A stretch of 30,245 nucleotides of DNA, taken from the NCBI GenBank assembly GCA_025450475.1, contig JANWHJ010000009.1:1-30245 (forward strand), read 5' to 3'. Below, in pieces: positions 1 to 7,414 of the stretch; position 1 is the stretch's first letter; each line of letters begins with the position of its first letter. The DNA comes from Nitrososphaera sp. (GTDB lineage: Archaea > Thermoproteota > Nitrososphaeria > Nitrososphaerales > Nitrososphaeraceae). The notes beneath the pieces were generated by a model that searched no databases, was not told where the DNA came from, and saw nothing but the letters and a program-made list of their open reading frames with translations. The position numbers and the translations under genes were made by a program.

Positions 1-804
1 GACATAGTCGCCCCATATGCCAAGTTGGCCGGGAGCGTCATACGGACCCCAAACCTTGATTCCCTGGAAGGTGCCTACCTGCTTCCTGTTGTCTTTGAAT
101 TTCTGGTCGATAGGACCTTCGACCTTGCCATAGCTCGTGCCTGATCCAAATAGCGAAATTGTCGTAGGTCCAGCTCCGCCTGCTGCGGGCGCTGCAGGAG
201 CAGCCATCTGCGGAGTTACTACGGGCTTAGGTGCTGCCGACGCGGCTGCCGGCGGAAGGGCTGTTGCGCTGCGGACCTTTGGGTTCTTTGACAGTGGCGC
301 CACTTCCTCCAGCTTCTTGAGGGCGGCTTCCATCGTCAACTTTTCTGCTTTTTGCCAATGGGCAATCAACTTGTCGCCTATCCTCGTATTTCTGATAATA
401 GTATCAATCATCATCTTGGCATTCTGGTCTGCCTTTTGGCGGTAGTTCCTAATCCAATAGGGATCGCCAAAGTATTCAAGTTGCCTTATTTGATAGATGA
501 GATCGACGACTTCGCCTGTCACTATTTCCACTGTGATATTCAGGTCCGCCGAGAGTTCATCGCCGGTCACGGGGTCATTGCCCTTTTCCGTCCACTTGTG
601 GGTGACGTAGATCCTGTCGGCGTGAGTATCCACCTTGAAGCCTGAACTACGTAGGTCGCTCATTATGGTCATGATGTCCGACTTTTCGGTGATCTCGACC
701 GGGATCCTGTATATGCCTAGCTTGTTGCCGTGTAATGGATAAACACCCCTTTTTGCAACTTCTGATAGCATCGTCCAAACTCTGTCCTTCAATAAGGCAG
801 ACAT
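1..804 (-). CDS. Hypothetical protein, C-terminal part off the left edge
   Basis: Reading the minus strand from ATG at 802-804, the frame stays open to the window edge (268 codons); an in-frame stop lies just upstream at 820-822. The protein begins MSALLKDRVWTMLSEVAKRG. It has a mixed charged N-terminal domain (about residues 1-155) that ends in a helix rich in Glu and Lys, then an Ala/Pro-rich linker (about 165-200), then a second region with SLFGSGTSYGKVEGP and KVWGPYDAPG. This suggests two folded parts joined by a flexible linker. I do not recognise the family. The start lies 40 bp past the end of the next minus-strand gene, so it may share a transcript with it. An inner ATG at 661-663 is possible but would discard a well-formed N-terminus. 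The coding frame is clear; the function is unknown. Confidence 0.75.
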   Translation of the reverse strand, partial: MSALLKDRVWTMLSEVAKRGVYPLHGNKLGIYRIPVEITEKSDIMTIMSDLRSSGFKVDTHADRIYVTHKWTEKGNDPVTGDELSADLNITVEIVTGEVVDLIYQIRQLEYFGDPYWIRNYRQKADQNAKMMIDTIIRNTRIGDKLIAHWQKAEKLTMEAALKKLEEVAPLSKNPKVRSATALPPAAASAAPKPVVTPQMAAPAAPAAGGAGPTTISLFGSGTSYGKVEGPIDQKFKDNRKQVGTFQGIKVWGPYDAPGQLGIWGDYV

Positions 805-844
805 TGAAATACCTAAAATTTACATCTCCTAAAAGGATTTCGCT

Positions 845-1150
845 TTATTCATCGTCGGGACATGTCATTTCCCGAATAGCCTTGTATCTTGCCTCTATTT
901 CTTCTGCAATCTTGGCCACTTGATCCAGGGAGTATTTCGGCTGTGGGAAATACCACTTGATGCCCACCTTGTGCCCTATGCCGTTCATGTCATATATCAC
1001 GCCCCTGTCGGCTTCCACCCCAAAATTTTCGTCAAGAACACGCTCGCACACCTCTAGTCCCCTCTTTGTCTTGTCTTCCAAGATAAGGTTCGGAGTGCTA
1101 TCGTAGATAAAGTAGAACTGTCCCTTCCTTACAATGTTGTCCTGTTGCAT
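845..1150 (-). CDS. Small conserved-looking hypothetical protein
   Basis: This gene encodes a soluble protein of 101 residues beginning MQQDNIVRKGQFYFIYDS. ATG at 1148-1150 is preferred over the TTG directly before it. There is no signal peptide or membrane segment. The C-terminal third (about residues 75-95) is a predicted charged helix, AKIAEEIEARYKAIREM, followed by CPDDE at the end. The single Cys near the C-terminus is not part of a visible motif. It sits 24 bp downstream of the rhodanese gene on the same strand and 40 bp upstream of the edge protein, so co-transcription of the three is plausible. I do not recognise a family, and function cannot be assigned. Confidence 0.7.
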   Translation of the reverse strand: MQQDNIVRKGQFYFIYDSTPNLILEDKTKRGLEVCERVLDENFGVEADRGVIYDMNGIGHKVGIKWYFPQPKYSLDQVAKIAEEIEARYKAIREMTCPDDE

Positions 1151-1174
1151 CAAAAATAAAGGGGAGATAAGGAC

Positions 1175-2029
1175 TTATTTCTCTATCGGATTTCCTATCA
1201 TATTGCCCCATTCCGTCCAAGAACCGTCGTAGTTTCGGACGGACGGGTAGCCAAGGAGGTATTTCAGCACGAACCAGCTGTGCGACGACCGCTCACCAAT
1301 CCTGCAGTAGGCTATCACGGGCTTGTCCGGCGTGATGCCCTTCCCTTCGTATAATGCTTTTAGCTCTTCGGCGTTCTTGAATGTGCCATCTGCGTCCTTG
1401 ATCGCCTGCGCCCATGGAATGTTTTTAGCGCTCGGTATGTGGCCGCCGCGCTGGGCGTGTTCCATCGGGTACTCCGGTGGAGCCGTAATCTCGCCGCTAA
1501 ATTCTTTTGGCGACCGGACGTCTACTAATACAGTCTGCTCTGACCTTTCAATCGCCCTCCGGACATCTGGCATGTAGGCACGGACCCCTTCGTCTGGGGG
1601 GCTTGCCACGTATCTTGCCTGTTGTGCAGCCGGCTCGTCCTTTGTATATTCCCTTTTTTCCAGCTCCCACTTCTTCCTGCCGCCGTTCATTATCTTGATC
1701 TTGCGGTGGCCATAGTACCTGAAAACCCAGAACCCAAAGGCAGCAAACCAGTTGTTAAAATCGCCGTACATCACAATCTCGGTATCTGGAGTCGCACCGA
1801 CTCTCTCCATCAGTGCCTCAAACTGCCGCTTGTTGATGATGTCCCGCAGGATTGGGTCGTTGATGTCCTTTTTCCACCACACAAGATGGGCACCGGGCAC
1901 GTGACCCTGCCTGTACGCGTTTTCAGGATCATAGTCAACTTCCAAAATCCTGATGCTTCCATTCTTCAAATTGTTTGCAACCCAGTCAGTCTCGCATAGT
2001 ACTTCAGGGTGGGCATATCCACTACTCAT
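1175..2029 (-). CDS. Thiosulfate/3-mercaptopyruvate sulfurtransferase (two-domain rhodanese)
   Basis: The 284-residue protein fits a tandem rhodanese that moves sulfane sulfur from thiosulfate or mercaptopyruvate to cyanide or thiol acceptors in the cytosol. The N-terminal rhodanese domain (about 10-125) has YRQGHVPGAHLVWW, and its catalytic position reads YGDFNNW with Asp in place of Cys, so it is inactive as usual for the family. The C-terminal domain (about 155-280) has VLVDVRSPKEFSGE and RGGHIPSAKNIPW, and the active loop YCRIGERSSHSWFVL with Cys242 as the likely persulfide carrier. The loop CRIGERS resembles thiosulfate-type rhodaneses more than the CGSGVTA loop of mercaptopyruvate enzymes. 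A TATA-like ATTATAAG at 2053-2060 lies about 28 bp before the ATG, fitting a leaderless message. It is divergent from NAD kinase. The family is certain; the physiological donor is not. Confidence 0.93.
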   Translation of the reverse strand: MSSGYAHPEVLCETDWVANNLKNGSIRILEVDYDPENAYRQGHVPGAHLVWWKKDINDPILRDIINKRQFEALMERVGATPDTEIVMYGDFNNWFAAFGFWVFRYYGHRKIKIMNGGRKKWELEKREYTKDEPAAQQARYVASPPDEGVRAYMPDVRRAIERSEQTVLVDVRSPKEFSGEITAPPEYPMEHAQRGGHIPSAKNIPWAQAIKDADGTFKNAEELKALYEGKGITPDKPVIAYCRIGERSSHSWFVLKYLLGYPSVRNYDGSWTEWGNMIGNPIEK

Positions 2030-2117
2030 GTTTTGTCTACCTCAAACAGTTACTTATAATCTCTGCCAAAGGTAAAGGCATTTAAGAAATGGGCTTTTGC
2101 TATAGCAGTGCGATAAG

Positions 2118-2951
2118 ATGGCTCCCAGCATTCGCAATGTGGCCATAATTACAAAGATAGGCAGCAGCGAAGCAGAGGCTGCTGCACGCAGGGTTGCTAG
2201 GCTACTCAACAAGAGCAATGTCAAGACATATGTGGTCTTGCCACTCAAGATCGAAGGCAATGTGTCTGTTACTCCGGGAGAACTAAAGGAAGTCGAGCTC
2301 GACCTTGTCATTGCAATAGGGGGCGACGGGACCACTCTTCGAGCTTTTCGCGTCATACCGGGCAAGGCGCCGCTTTTTAGCATAAACAGCGGCGGCCACC
2401 GCGGCGTACTTTCCGAAGCCGACGCAAGTATGATAGACGAAGTCGTTGCAGATATACTTGCGGGCGCGTACTTTTACGATTCGCGTACTAGAATACAGGC
2501 TTCCGTGGGCAAGAAAGTCTTCCCTCCGGCGCTAAACGACATACTCGTCACAAGGGTGAGCCTTACGCGGACTCCGTTGGTGTCGATCAGGCTTATGGGG
2601 GACGAGATAAAACAGAGGATGGACGGTATCGTCGTTTCGACGCCCACTGGCTCTACAGGCCACTCGTTTTCAATAGGGGGACCTGTATTGCACGAAGGGA
2701 TGAGTTGCCTTATCCTGAGCCCGCTTGCTTCAGTTAACAGAATGCCGCAACTCGTAATTCCTGTTGAGGAGATCACCGTACAGAGCACATACGAGTCGCA
2801 CCTGATAGTCGACGGGCAGGAAACTTTCAAGGTTGAGGCGGATCAGTCGATTAGAATATCACGGTTTCCTGACGACGCCGTGTTCTTGCGTCTGCAGAAA
2901 AAAGGCATGAGGCAGCTGGCCAAGCTTGGATTCTCGAAACTCAGCTTCTAG
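2118..2951 (+). CDS. nadK: NAD kinase (ATP-NAD kinase)
   Basis: NAD kinase phosphorylates the 2'-hydroxyl of NAD, using ATP or polyphosphate, to make NADP, the cell's main source of NADP(H). The 277-residue length is typical. Near residues 66-73 the protein has the diagnostic AIGGDGTT loop, whose Asp is catalytic. It is followed by SINSGGHRGVLSE (the family's N-x-G-x-x-G-F/V-L region) and by VVSTPTGSTGHSFSIGGPV (about 175-192), the glycine-rich NAD-binding stretch. A TATA-like TTTAAG at 2081-2086 lies about 34 bp upstream of ATG, leaving a short leader. Its 3' end overlaps the Nob1 reading frame by 26 bp, so the two are probably translated from one message. Confidence 0.95.
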   Translation: MAPSIRNVAIITKIGSSEAEAAARRVARLLNKSNVKTYVVLPLKIEGNVSVTPGELKEVELDLVIAIGGDGTTLRAFRVIPGKAPLFSINSGGHRGVLSEADASMIDEVVADILAGAYFYDSRTRIQASVGKKVFPPALNDILVTRVSLTRTPLVSIRLMGDEIKQRMDGIVVSTPTGSTGHSFSIGGPVLHEGMSCLILSPLASVNRMPQLVIPVEEITVQSTYESHLIVDGQETFKVEADQSIRISRFPDDAVFLRLQKKGMRQLAKLGFSKLSF

Positions 2952-3432
2952 CTATGCGCTTGATGCGAGCGCGTTTTATGTGGGAATCCCGTTCTTGTCG
3001 GTAGGGGGATATTGCACGACGCCGGCCGTCTTTGATGAAGTAAAGCACATCAAGAAGTCGCACGGTGCGATTGAGGCGCTGCTTGCCACCGGCAGCCTGC
3101 AGGTGATTGATCCCGACAAGTACAGTTTCGAGAAAACAAAATCCATGGCAAGAAAGACTGGTGACTACCCAAGACTGTCGCAGGCTGACGTCTCGATAAT
3201 AGCGCTTGCGCTCCAGCTGAAGATCGTACTTCTGACTGATGACTATGCGGTCGCGAACGTCGCAGCAACATTAAACATTCCCATCCAGTCTAGCTCTAGC
3301 AAGGGCATAAAAGAAACAAGGAAGTGGATATCCTACTGCAGCGCCTGCGGTAAGAAGTTTGGGCCCATCGCAAAAGAGTGTTCGCTATGCGGCAACAGAT
3401 TACGGCGCAAATACAAAATAACAGGAGGGTGA
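2926..3432 (+). CDS. nob1: rRNA maturation endonuclease Nob1 (PIN domain plus zinc ribbon)
   Basis: Archaeal Nob1 cuts pre-16S rRNA at its 3' end (D site) during small-subunit maturation. The 168-residue protein has a PIN domain (about 11-125) with acidic residues expected for metal binding: Asp in YALDASAF, Glu in VFDEVKH, Asp in SQADVSI and Asp pair in LLTDDYAVAN. It is followed by a zinc ribbon (about 135-160) with YCSACGKKFGP and ECSLCGNR, giving CxxC-x11-CxxC. The start is TTG at 2926 inside the end of nadK; no ATG or GTG lies in frame between the nadK stop and the PIN core, so a start in the overlap is needed. Zinc-ribbon placement after the PIN domain distinguishes it from simple VapC toxins. 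Confidence 0.92.
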   Translation: MDSRNSASSYALDASAFYVGIPFLSVGGYCTTPAVFDEVKHIKKSHGAIEALLATGSLQVIDPDKYSFEKTKSMARKTGDYPRLSQADVSIIALALQLKIVLLTDDYAVANVAATLNIPIQSSSSKGIKETRKWISYCSACGKKFGPIAKECSLCGNRLRRKYKITGG

Positions 3433-3452
3433 TTCTGATTATATCTTAAATC

Positions 3453-4178
3453 TCAATTGTCTTGTCCAAAGAGCGTCTTTTGGACTATCTGCCTGGTATT
3501 GTTCGATGAATCGAGTATTTTGCGTACACGCTCTGCCCTTGCAAGCCCGAAGCCTGGTATAGTTGCAAGCTCGGCGGCAGAGGCATTGAGTGCCCTCTTG
3601 GGAGTCATGAACTTCTTCAGCATCCTGGCTGCGAGCTTCTCGCCCACCCCGGGGACAGAACAAAGCACCGAGAGCTGCTGAATGTAAACGGGGTGTTCCT
3701 TCTTGATTTTTCGCAATAGCGGCCCGGTCGCCTTCCCAGTTCGAAGACTCTTGTTTACGAGCGTCACGAGCAACTGAGCGGTCTGGTCTGCCGAAGGGGT
3801 GTGTATAATAGGGATCCGGAATTCTGTTGCAATTGTCGCAAGCGCATCATATGCAAGCGACATCCTGTCCGCAATCCGTTTGACATCCCTGTCTTCTACC
3901 TCGTCAGGAATTTCTGCAAGGTCGGCGATGTTTCCCTGCATCACTAGCAGCGGCTTTTGATAATGCCTTACAAGGTCTGAGCATTGGATAAAGAGCCTGC
4001 CGTCATAGATCGAGCTTATCAAATCGCGGATTGTCTTTCGCTCTACAGCTGTTTCAGGCGAGACGATGTAGTCACCCACTCTTAATTGCGCAAAGTCAAT
4101 GACCGCTCCTGCCTTTCTCAACAGATCCGGGATACCGCTGTTCCTCTCCCTCTGATCCACGACTATTCTAACAGCCAC
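3453..4178 (-). CDS. xpf: XPF/ERCC4-type structure-specific endonuclease (short archaeal form)
   Basis: This nuclease cleaves 3'-flap, fork and related branched DNA in repair and stalled-fork processing, usually as a dimer. The 241-residue protein has an ERCC4 nuclease domain (about 1-135) with VDQRERNSGIP, LRVGDYIVSPETAVERKT and DLISSIYDGRL. The pattern GD..ERK..D carries the metal-binding residues. A tandem helix-hairpin-helix region (about 165-230) has LCSVPGVGEKLAARML and LATIPGFGLARAERVRKIL. The helicase domain of Hef/euryarchaeal XPF is absent, as in the Crenarchaeota-type short form. The C-terminus QKTLFGQDN is weakly PIP-box-like (PCNA binding), which is tentative. The start is GTG at 4178. 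An A/T-rich box at 4201-4210, about 27 bp upstream, suggests its own promoter rather than read-through from prefoldin, whose stop lies 33 bp away. Confidence 0.92.
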   Translation of the reverse strand: MAVRIVVDQRERNSGIPDLLRKAGAVIDFAQLRVGDYIVSPETAVERKTIRDLISSIYDGRLFIQCSDLVRHYQKPLLVMQGNIADLAEIPDEVEDRDVKRIADRMSLAYDALATIATEFRIPIIHTPSADQTAQLLVTLVNKSLRTGKATGPLLRKIKKEHPVYIQQLSVLCSVPGVGEKLAARMLKKFMTPKRALNASAAELATIPGFGLARAERVRKILDSSNNTRQIVQKTLFGQDN

Positions 4179-4211
4179 GGCAGAAGCATGACCCGGCCAT
4201 CATATTTTTTT

Positions 4212-4595
4212 CTATCCGGCCTTGGGCTTTGTATCTGTGCCACTTTGTATGCCATGAATCATTTCGTTTATCTTGCTTTCGACTTCTTTCAGGTTTTCCT
4301 TCACCCTCGCTTCCTGTTTGCCAAGGACCATCACGCGCGTGTTTGAAAGCTCTTTCTTTTCTTCGAGCTCTTTCATCACTTCTTCCTTCTTTGCTTTGAT
4401 AAGCACCGAACCGGCATTCCTGTAAACACTGTCGTCCGGGCCGGCCTTTTTCAGTTCTTCAAGAGCGCGGTCGGTTTCTACCGTTTCAACCTCCAGCTGC
4501 TGCTTTTGCATCATTATCGCCTGCAGGTTCTGCTGGAGCTGCTGTAATCGAGATACTTGTTCTCTCAGCCACGGGGGCAGTTCCTGTTCACTCAA
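4212..4595 (-). CDS. pfdB: Prefoldin subunit beta
   Basis: Prefoldin is a jellyfish-shaped hexamer (two alpha, four beta subunits) that captures unfolded proteins and hands them to the thermosome. The 127-residue length and the two long charged heptad-like helices, about 10-50 (LREQVSRLQQLQQNLQAIM) and about 75-115 (EEVMKELEEKKELSNTRV), separated by a hairpin near DDSVYRNAGSVLIKAKKEE, match beta subunits. The start is TTG at 4595, directly before SEQELPPWL; no ATG precedes the first coiled coil. It follows the Pcc1-like gene by 32 bp at the downstream end of the exosome cluster, a placement seen in many archaea. The short Lys/Pro/Ala tail is unremarkable. Confidence 0.93.
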   Translation of the reverse strand: MSEQELPPWLREQVSRLQQLQQNLQAIMMQKQQLEVETVETDRALEELKKAGPDDSVYRNAGSVLIKAKKEEVMKELEEKKELSNTRVMVLGKQEARVKENLKEVESKINEMIHGIQSGTDTKPKAG

Positions 4596-4627
4596 GATAA
4601 CGCTATTCAGATCGGCAGCCTATAAAA

Positions 4628-4876
4628 TCATAGCGTTGTGCACTTGTCGGAGGCATCTGCCAATCGTATGTAGGAATTGACGCTGGCACGCAGGGATGCA
4701 ACGTCGCTTGTTTCGATGACAAAAATGACATTCGAGTTTTTTAGAGAAATTTCCGCCCTACCGGTGCCTTTTGGTAGGCGCGTGAGATCTGGAGCAAGTG
4801 CGTCACAGATTGAAGCCGCAGCGTGCCTTGATCTTGCTGATAAGATGATCCTAGCTCTGAAGCTTTTCAAGGTCAA
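4628..4876 (-). CDS. pcc1: KEOPS complex subunit Pcc1-like protein
   Basis: This gene lies between L37Ae and prefoldin beta and overlaps the 3' end of the L37Ae gene by 26 bp in another frame. From TTG at 4874-4876 it encodes about 82 residues: a beta-strand SFRARIILSARS, then a helix with SICDALAPDLTRLPKGTGRA, a strand pair ending SNVIFVIETSD, and the C-terminal helix VASLRASVNSYIRLADASD. This matches the small Pcc1 dimerisation subunit of KEOPS, the complex that makes N6-threonylcarbamoyl-adenosine at tRNA position 37. An AGGAG lies 9 nt before TTG 4876. A second TTG at 4868-4870 is an alternative start. The conserved cluster position supports the call. The length is normal for the family. 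Confidence 0.82.
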   Translation of the reverse strand: MTLKSFRARIILSARSRHAAASICDALAPDLTRLPKGTGRAEISLKNSNVIFVIETSDVASLRASVNSYIRLADASDKCTTL

Positions 4877-5081
4877 CGTCGTATGCTCCTGCCGCAACCT
4901 TGAACTTGCACTTTGGACACTGCCAGATGCCTGCAGCCAGCCGGCTGAATCTGAGCGAGCCGCATGACGGGCACCGCCGCTTTTTGTGTAACGTGCGGTG
5001 AACCTTGCCATAACGCTTGCGCACGGTGGCCCCGAACTTAATTCCAAGACCCTTCAGATTTGTCGAGCCTTTCTTAACCAT
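4851..5081 (-). CDS. rpl37ae: Large-subunit ribosomal protein L37Ae (eL43)
   Basis: This 76-residue zinc-ribbon protein of the large ribosomal subunit is found in archaea and eukaryotes. It starts MVKKGSTNLKGLGIKFGAT, a basic N-terminal arm that contacts rRNA, and carries RRCPSCGSLRF and WQCPKCKFKVA, giving CxxC-x14-CxxC for one zinc. GAYDVDLEKL follows near the C-terminus. The ATG overlaps the 3' end of rrp42 by 8 bp, and the stop lies inside the Pcc1-like frame, so translation is probably coupled on both sides. The length matches the family. Confidence 0.95.
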   Translation of the reverse strand: MVKKGSTNLKGLGIKFGATVRKRYGKVHRTLHKKRRCPSCGSLRFSRLAAGIWQCPKCKFKVAAGAYDVDLEKLQS

Positions 5082-5895
5082 TGTTTTCGAGCTCCTTCAA
5101 CTTTGCCCGTACTTCCTTTCCTTTAGTTCTTGCTGTCTCGGCCGCCTTCTTTAGCTGCTCTACAGTAAATGCGCCAGTGGACCCCTTCTGGATTGCGCAA
5201 AAGCTCTCATCTGTGGTGGTTATCGTTATCCTTGCGTCCATGCAGCCTTCCTCTTCAGAGCTTGGGTCTATCAATACGTGATCGCCTATCCTTGCTGCGG
5301 TGATTGAAATGGGCACTGTCGTCACCGGCATTGGCCTAGTCTTGCCCGTGTCGACCACCTTCCCGTCCTTCATTTCAAGTATTGGCAGCTTGCCGGTCAG
5401 TAGCGATGCCACGACAGCATACGACGTTGCATCGAACAAGTTGCCGTCCGCGTTCAGCACACTACAGTCCACGAATATCGTGTAGACGATCTTGCCCGGC
5501 ACGAGCGCCAATTGATCAAGGTCTATCATCTCCGATTCTCTGACTCCTCTGTCGACTACCCTTGCCAGCTCGATCACTTCTTCGTCTGGTGGTCCTGGCT
5601 CTGCGTGGGCCGAAGCAGTCGGGAGCACTTCGGCAGTTACGATGAGGGCGCCCTTGTTCTCGAGTCCTTCAAACGGTTCTCCGGTCGAAACTTTGATGCC
5701 TGCTATCACTTCAGAGTCGCCAAGCTTGACCCTTGCAGAACCGTTGGCCTTCTTTATCACGTCGATTTCGATTTCGAGCGGTCTCTGCTGGGAAAAGTCC
5801 CTACCGTCGAGCCGCTTGCCCTTGGCAAGCGAGTCCCACATTGCCTGCTTGCGCAGGTGCTCCACTATTATCGTTGATCTCCTTGAAGAGCTCAT
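5074..5895 (-). CDS. rrp42: Exosome complex subunit Rrp42
   Basis: Rrp42 is the non-catalytic RNase PH-fold partner of Rrp41. Three Rrp41-Rrp42 pairs form the hexameric ring of the archaeal exosome, which degrades RNA 3'-to-5' with phosphate and can add tails. The 273-residue protein has the N-terminal family region KGKRLDGRDFSQQRPLEIE, the RNase PH core VKLGDSEVIAGIKVSTGEP, and VDCSVLNADGNLFDATSYA. The C-terminal subdomain reads VLIDPSSEEEGCMDARITI and GSTGAFTVEQLKKA. It lacks the catalytic-acid context seen in Rrp41, as expected. Its ATG overlaps the rrp41 stop as ATGA, and its stop overlaps the L37Ae start by 8 bp, indicating one operon. Confidence 0.95.
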   Translation of the reverse strand: MSSSRRSTIIVEHLRKQAMWDSLAKGKRLDGRDFSQQRPLEIEIDVIKKANGSARVKLGDSEVIAGIKVSTGEPFEGLENKGALIVTAEVLPTASAHAEPGPPDEEVIELARVVDRGVRESEMIDLDQLALVPGKIVYTIFVDCSVLNADGNLFDATSYAVVASLLTGKLPILEMKDGKVVDTGKTRPMPVTTVPISITAARIGDHVLIDPSSEEEGCMDARITITTTDESFCAIQKGSTGAFTVEQLKKAAETARTKGKEVRAKLKELENNG

Positions 5896-6635
5896 TGCGG
5901 TTCCTCCTGTAATTCGGTTTCACTGCCAAAATATTTTTGCATCAGAGCTTGCTTTTGGATCTCATACACCATCTTGCAGCCGCCAACTGCCTTGTCGATG
6001 CATTCGCCAAATTGGTCTGGCGAAAGGTTGCCGTCCAGCTGCAATAGGGTCACCTGCTCCAACCGTGGCATGTATGCGACAGGCATATCTGCCCCACCTT
6101 CCTTATCTTCGGTGTCGTTGATATCAAGCACAATTTTTTCATCGACTTTGCCTGCGGCGCACGCGGCCACAAGGTCCCGCATGTTGATACCTGCGTCTGC
6201 CAGCGCCACTGCCGCTGCCGTAATTCCAGCGCAACGAGAGCCGCCGTCTGACTGAAGCACTTCGACAAAGACGTCGATCGCAGCCCGCGGGTAATCTTCC
6301 AGCATAACCGCCGGCTCGAGCGCCTCGCGCATAACCTTGGAAATTTCGACTTCCCTCCTAGAGGGCGCCGGATTCTTGCGCGTATCTGTCGAGAACGGCG
6401 ACATGTGGTACCTGCACCGGAGCACGCACCGGTCTGATTGCGCCATATGTTTTGGGTGCACTTCGCGCGGCCCGTACACGGCCGCCAATATCTTGTTCTT
6501 TCCAAATTCAATGAATGCAGACCCGTCGGCGTTTTTCACTGTTCCGACCGATATCTTTACTTCGCGGAGTTCGTCAATCCCCCGCCCATCTGTCCTTTTT
6601 CCATCCGAGTCAATCAAATTTCTTGTTTGAGTCAT
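5892..6635 (-). CDS. rrp41: Exosome complex exonuclease subunit Rrp41
   Basis: Rrp41 carries the phosphorolytic active site of the archaeal exosome. The 247-residue protein starts MTQTRNLIDSDGKRTDGRG and shows SAFIEFGKNKILAAVYGPRE, where the GPRE arginine region binds RNA/phosphate. It continues with APSRREVEISKVMREALEP, FVEVLQSDGGSRCAGITAA with the family's SDGG(T/S)R phosphate site, and KEGGADMPVAYMP, whose Asp is the expected catalytic acid. Both ends form 4-bp ATGA overlaps with rrp4 upstream and rrp42 downstream, so translation is coupled. Length and all key motifs are intact. Confidence 0.96.
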   Translation of the reverse strand: MTQTRNLIDSDGKRTDGRGIDELREVKISVGTVKNADGSAFIEFGKNKILAAVYGPREVHPKHMAQSDRCVLRCRYHMSPFSTDTRKNPAPSRREVEISKVMREALEPAVMLEDYPRAAIDVFVEVLQSDGGSRCAGITAAAVALADAGINMRDLVAACAAGKVDEKIVLDINDTEDKEGGADMPVAYMPRLEQVTLLQLDGNLSPDQFGECIDKAVGGCKMVYEIQKQALMQKYFGSETELQEEPQ

Positions 6636-7414
6636 TTTTCACCTTCAACCTCCAATCGTTCCTCCACGCCTTCCGAAGCAGATTCGATTCTGGGAGCGCC
6701 GCCGATCGGTGCGCTCGATGCTTCCTGCTGCGACGGAGTGTCCGGCACATTCAGGAGTACTTTTATGCGCTGCGTCAGGTTCGCAGTGTGCGCCTCCTCT
6801 TCAACCATATTAATCGCCCTGACGGCCAGTTTTATTCCTTCCGGAGTCCTACCAGTCACGACAACTATTCCGTTCTGACCGATGAGCACGCGCGTCTGTG
6901 TCGCCTGCTCTATTGTCTGGATCATTGACCCACGTTTGCCTATTAGCCTGGGTACGCGCGTTGCTGAAATCTTTAACGTCTCACCTCTTGCTATCCTACC
7001 TAGGTCCCTGTCCTGCACCGTAAGCGTAGGGTCGCGTGTTCGATCAAAAGCCATGATGCGTGCGGTTATCATGTCGCCTGTCGCAAAGTGCCTTCCCATG
7101 TCGTCCCTCGCCGGCGAAAAGTCCCTTCCAAAAACGTCCTGAGCTGGCAGGTGCGCCGAGAAGCATGAATTGATGTCTACCTCCCAAGATAGCGACGAAT
7201 GGTCGACAATTTTGCCAATTACTAAATCGTTGACGCGCGGGATGTAGACTCCAGACAAAGGGATGACCTTTACGCCATCACGCCCCGTCTCTGCAATCCC
7301 AATTCTTGTGGCAATCAGAGCGTTGCCAGCCTTTACTACGTTCATCAGTGGCCTAAAATTTCCCTCGGCAATCTTGTCTCCGGGGATGACATATCTTCTC
7401 TTGACGTCGTGCAT
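6632..7414 (-). CDS. rrp4: Exosome RNA-binding cap subunit Rrp4
   Basis: Rrp4 caps the exosome ring and guides RNA into the channel. The 260-residue protein has an N-terminal beta domain (YVIPGDKIAEGNFRPLMN), an S1 domain (about 65-140; GVYIPRVNDLVIGKIVD and ITARIMAFDRTRDPTLTVQ), and a KH domain (about 145-215) with the GxxG loop in RLIGKRGSMIQTIE. An acidic/polar tail of about 30 residues follows. It is the first gene of the rrp4-rrp41-rrp42-L37Ae-pcc1-pfdB run. The ATG at 7414 has a GGTGGTGA stretch 12-19 nt upstream. The nearest strong TATA-like sequence is at 7514-7524, which would leave a leader of roughly 75 nt. This is unlike most genes in the window. Confidence 0.95.
   Translation of the reverse strand: MHDVKRRYVIPGDKIAEGNFRPLMNVVKAGNALIATRIGIAETGRDGVKVIPLSGVYIPRVNDLVIGKIVDHSSLSWEVDINSCFSAHLPAQDVFGRDFSPARDDMGRHFATGDMITARIMAFDRTRDPTLTVQDRDLGRIARGETLKISATRVPRLIGKRGSMIQTIEQATQTRVLIGQNGIVVVTGRTPEGIKLAVRAINMVEEEAHTANLTQRIKVLLNVPDTPSQQEASSAPIGGAPRIESASEGVEERLEVEGEK

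Noticed and set aside
2926..3432. VapC-type toxin of a toxin-antitoxin pair
   Set aside because: The PIN domain is followed by a four-Cys zinc ribbon as in Nob1, and there is no antitoxin gene; nadK lies upstream.
4877..5047. Upstream extension of the Pcc1-like frame to 5047
   Set aside because: It lies wholly over L37Ae in another frame, is Ser/Arg-rich and unrelated to the Pcc1 fold; the family length is met from 4876.
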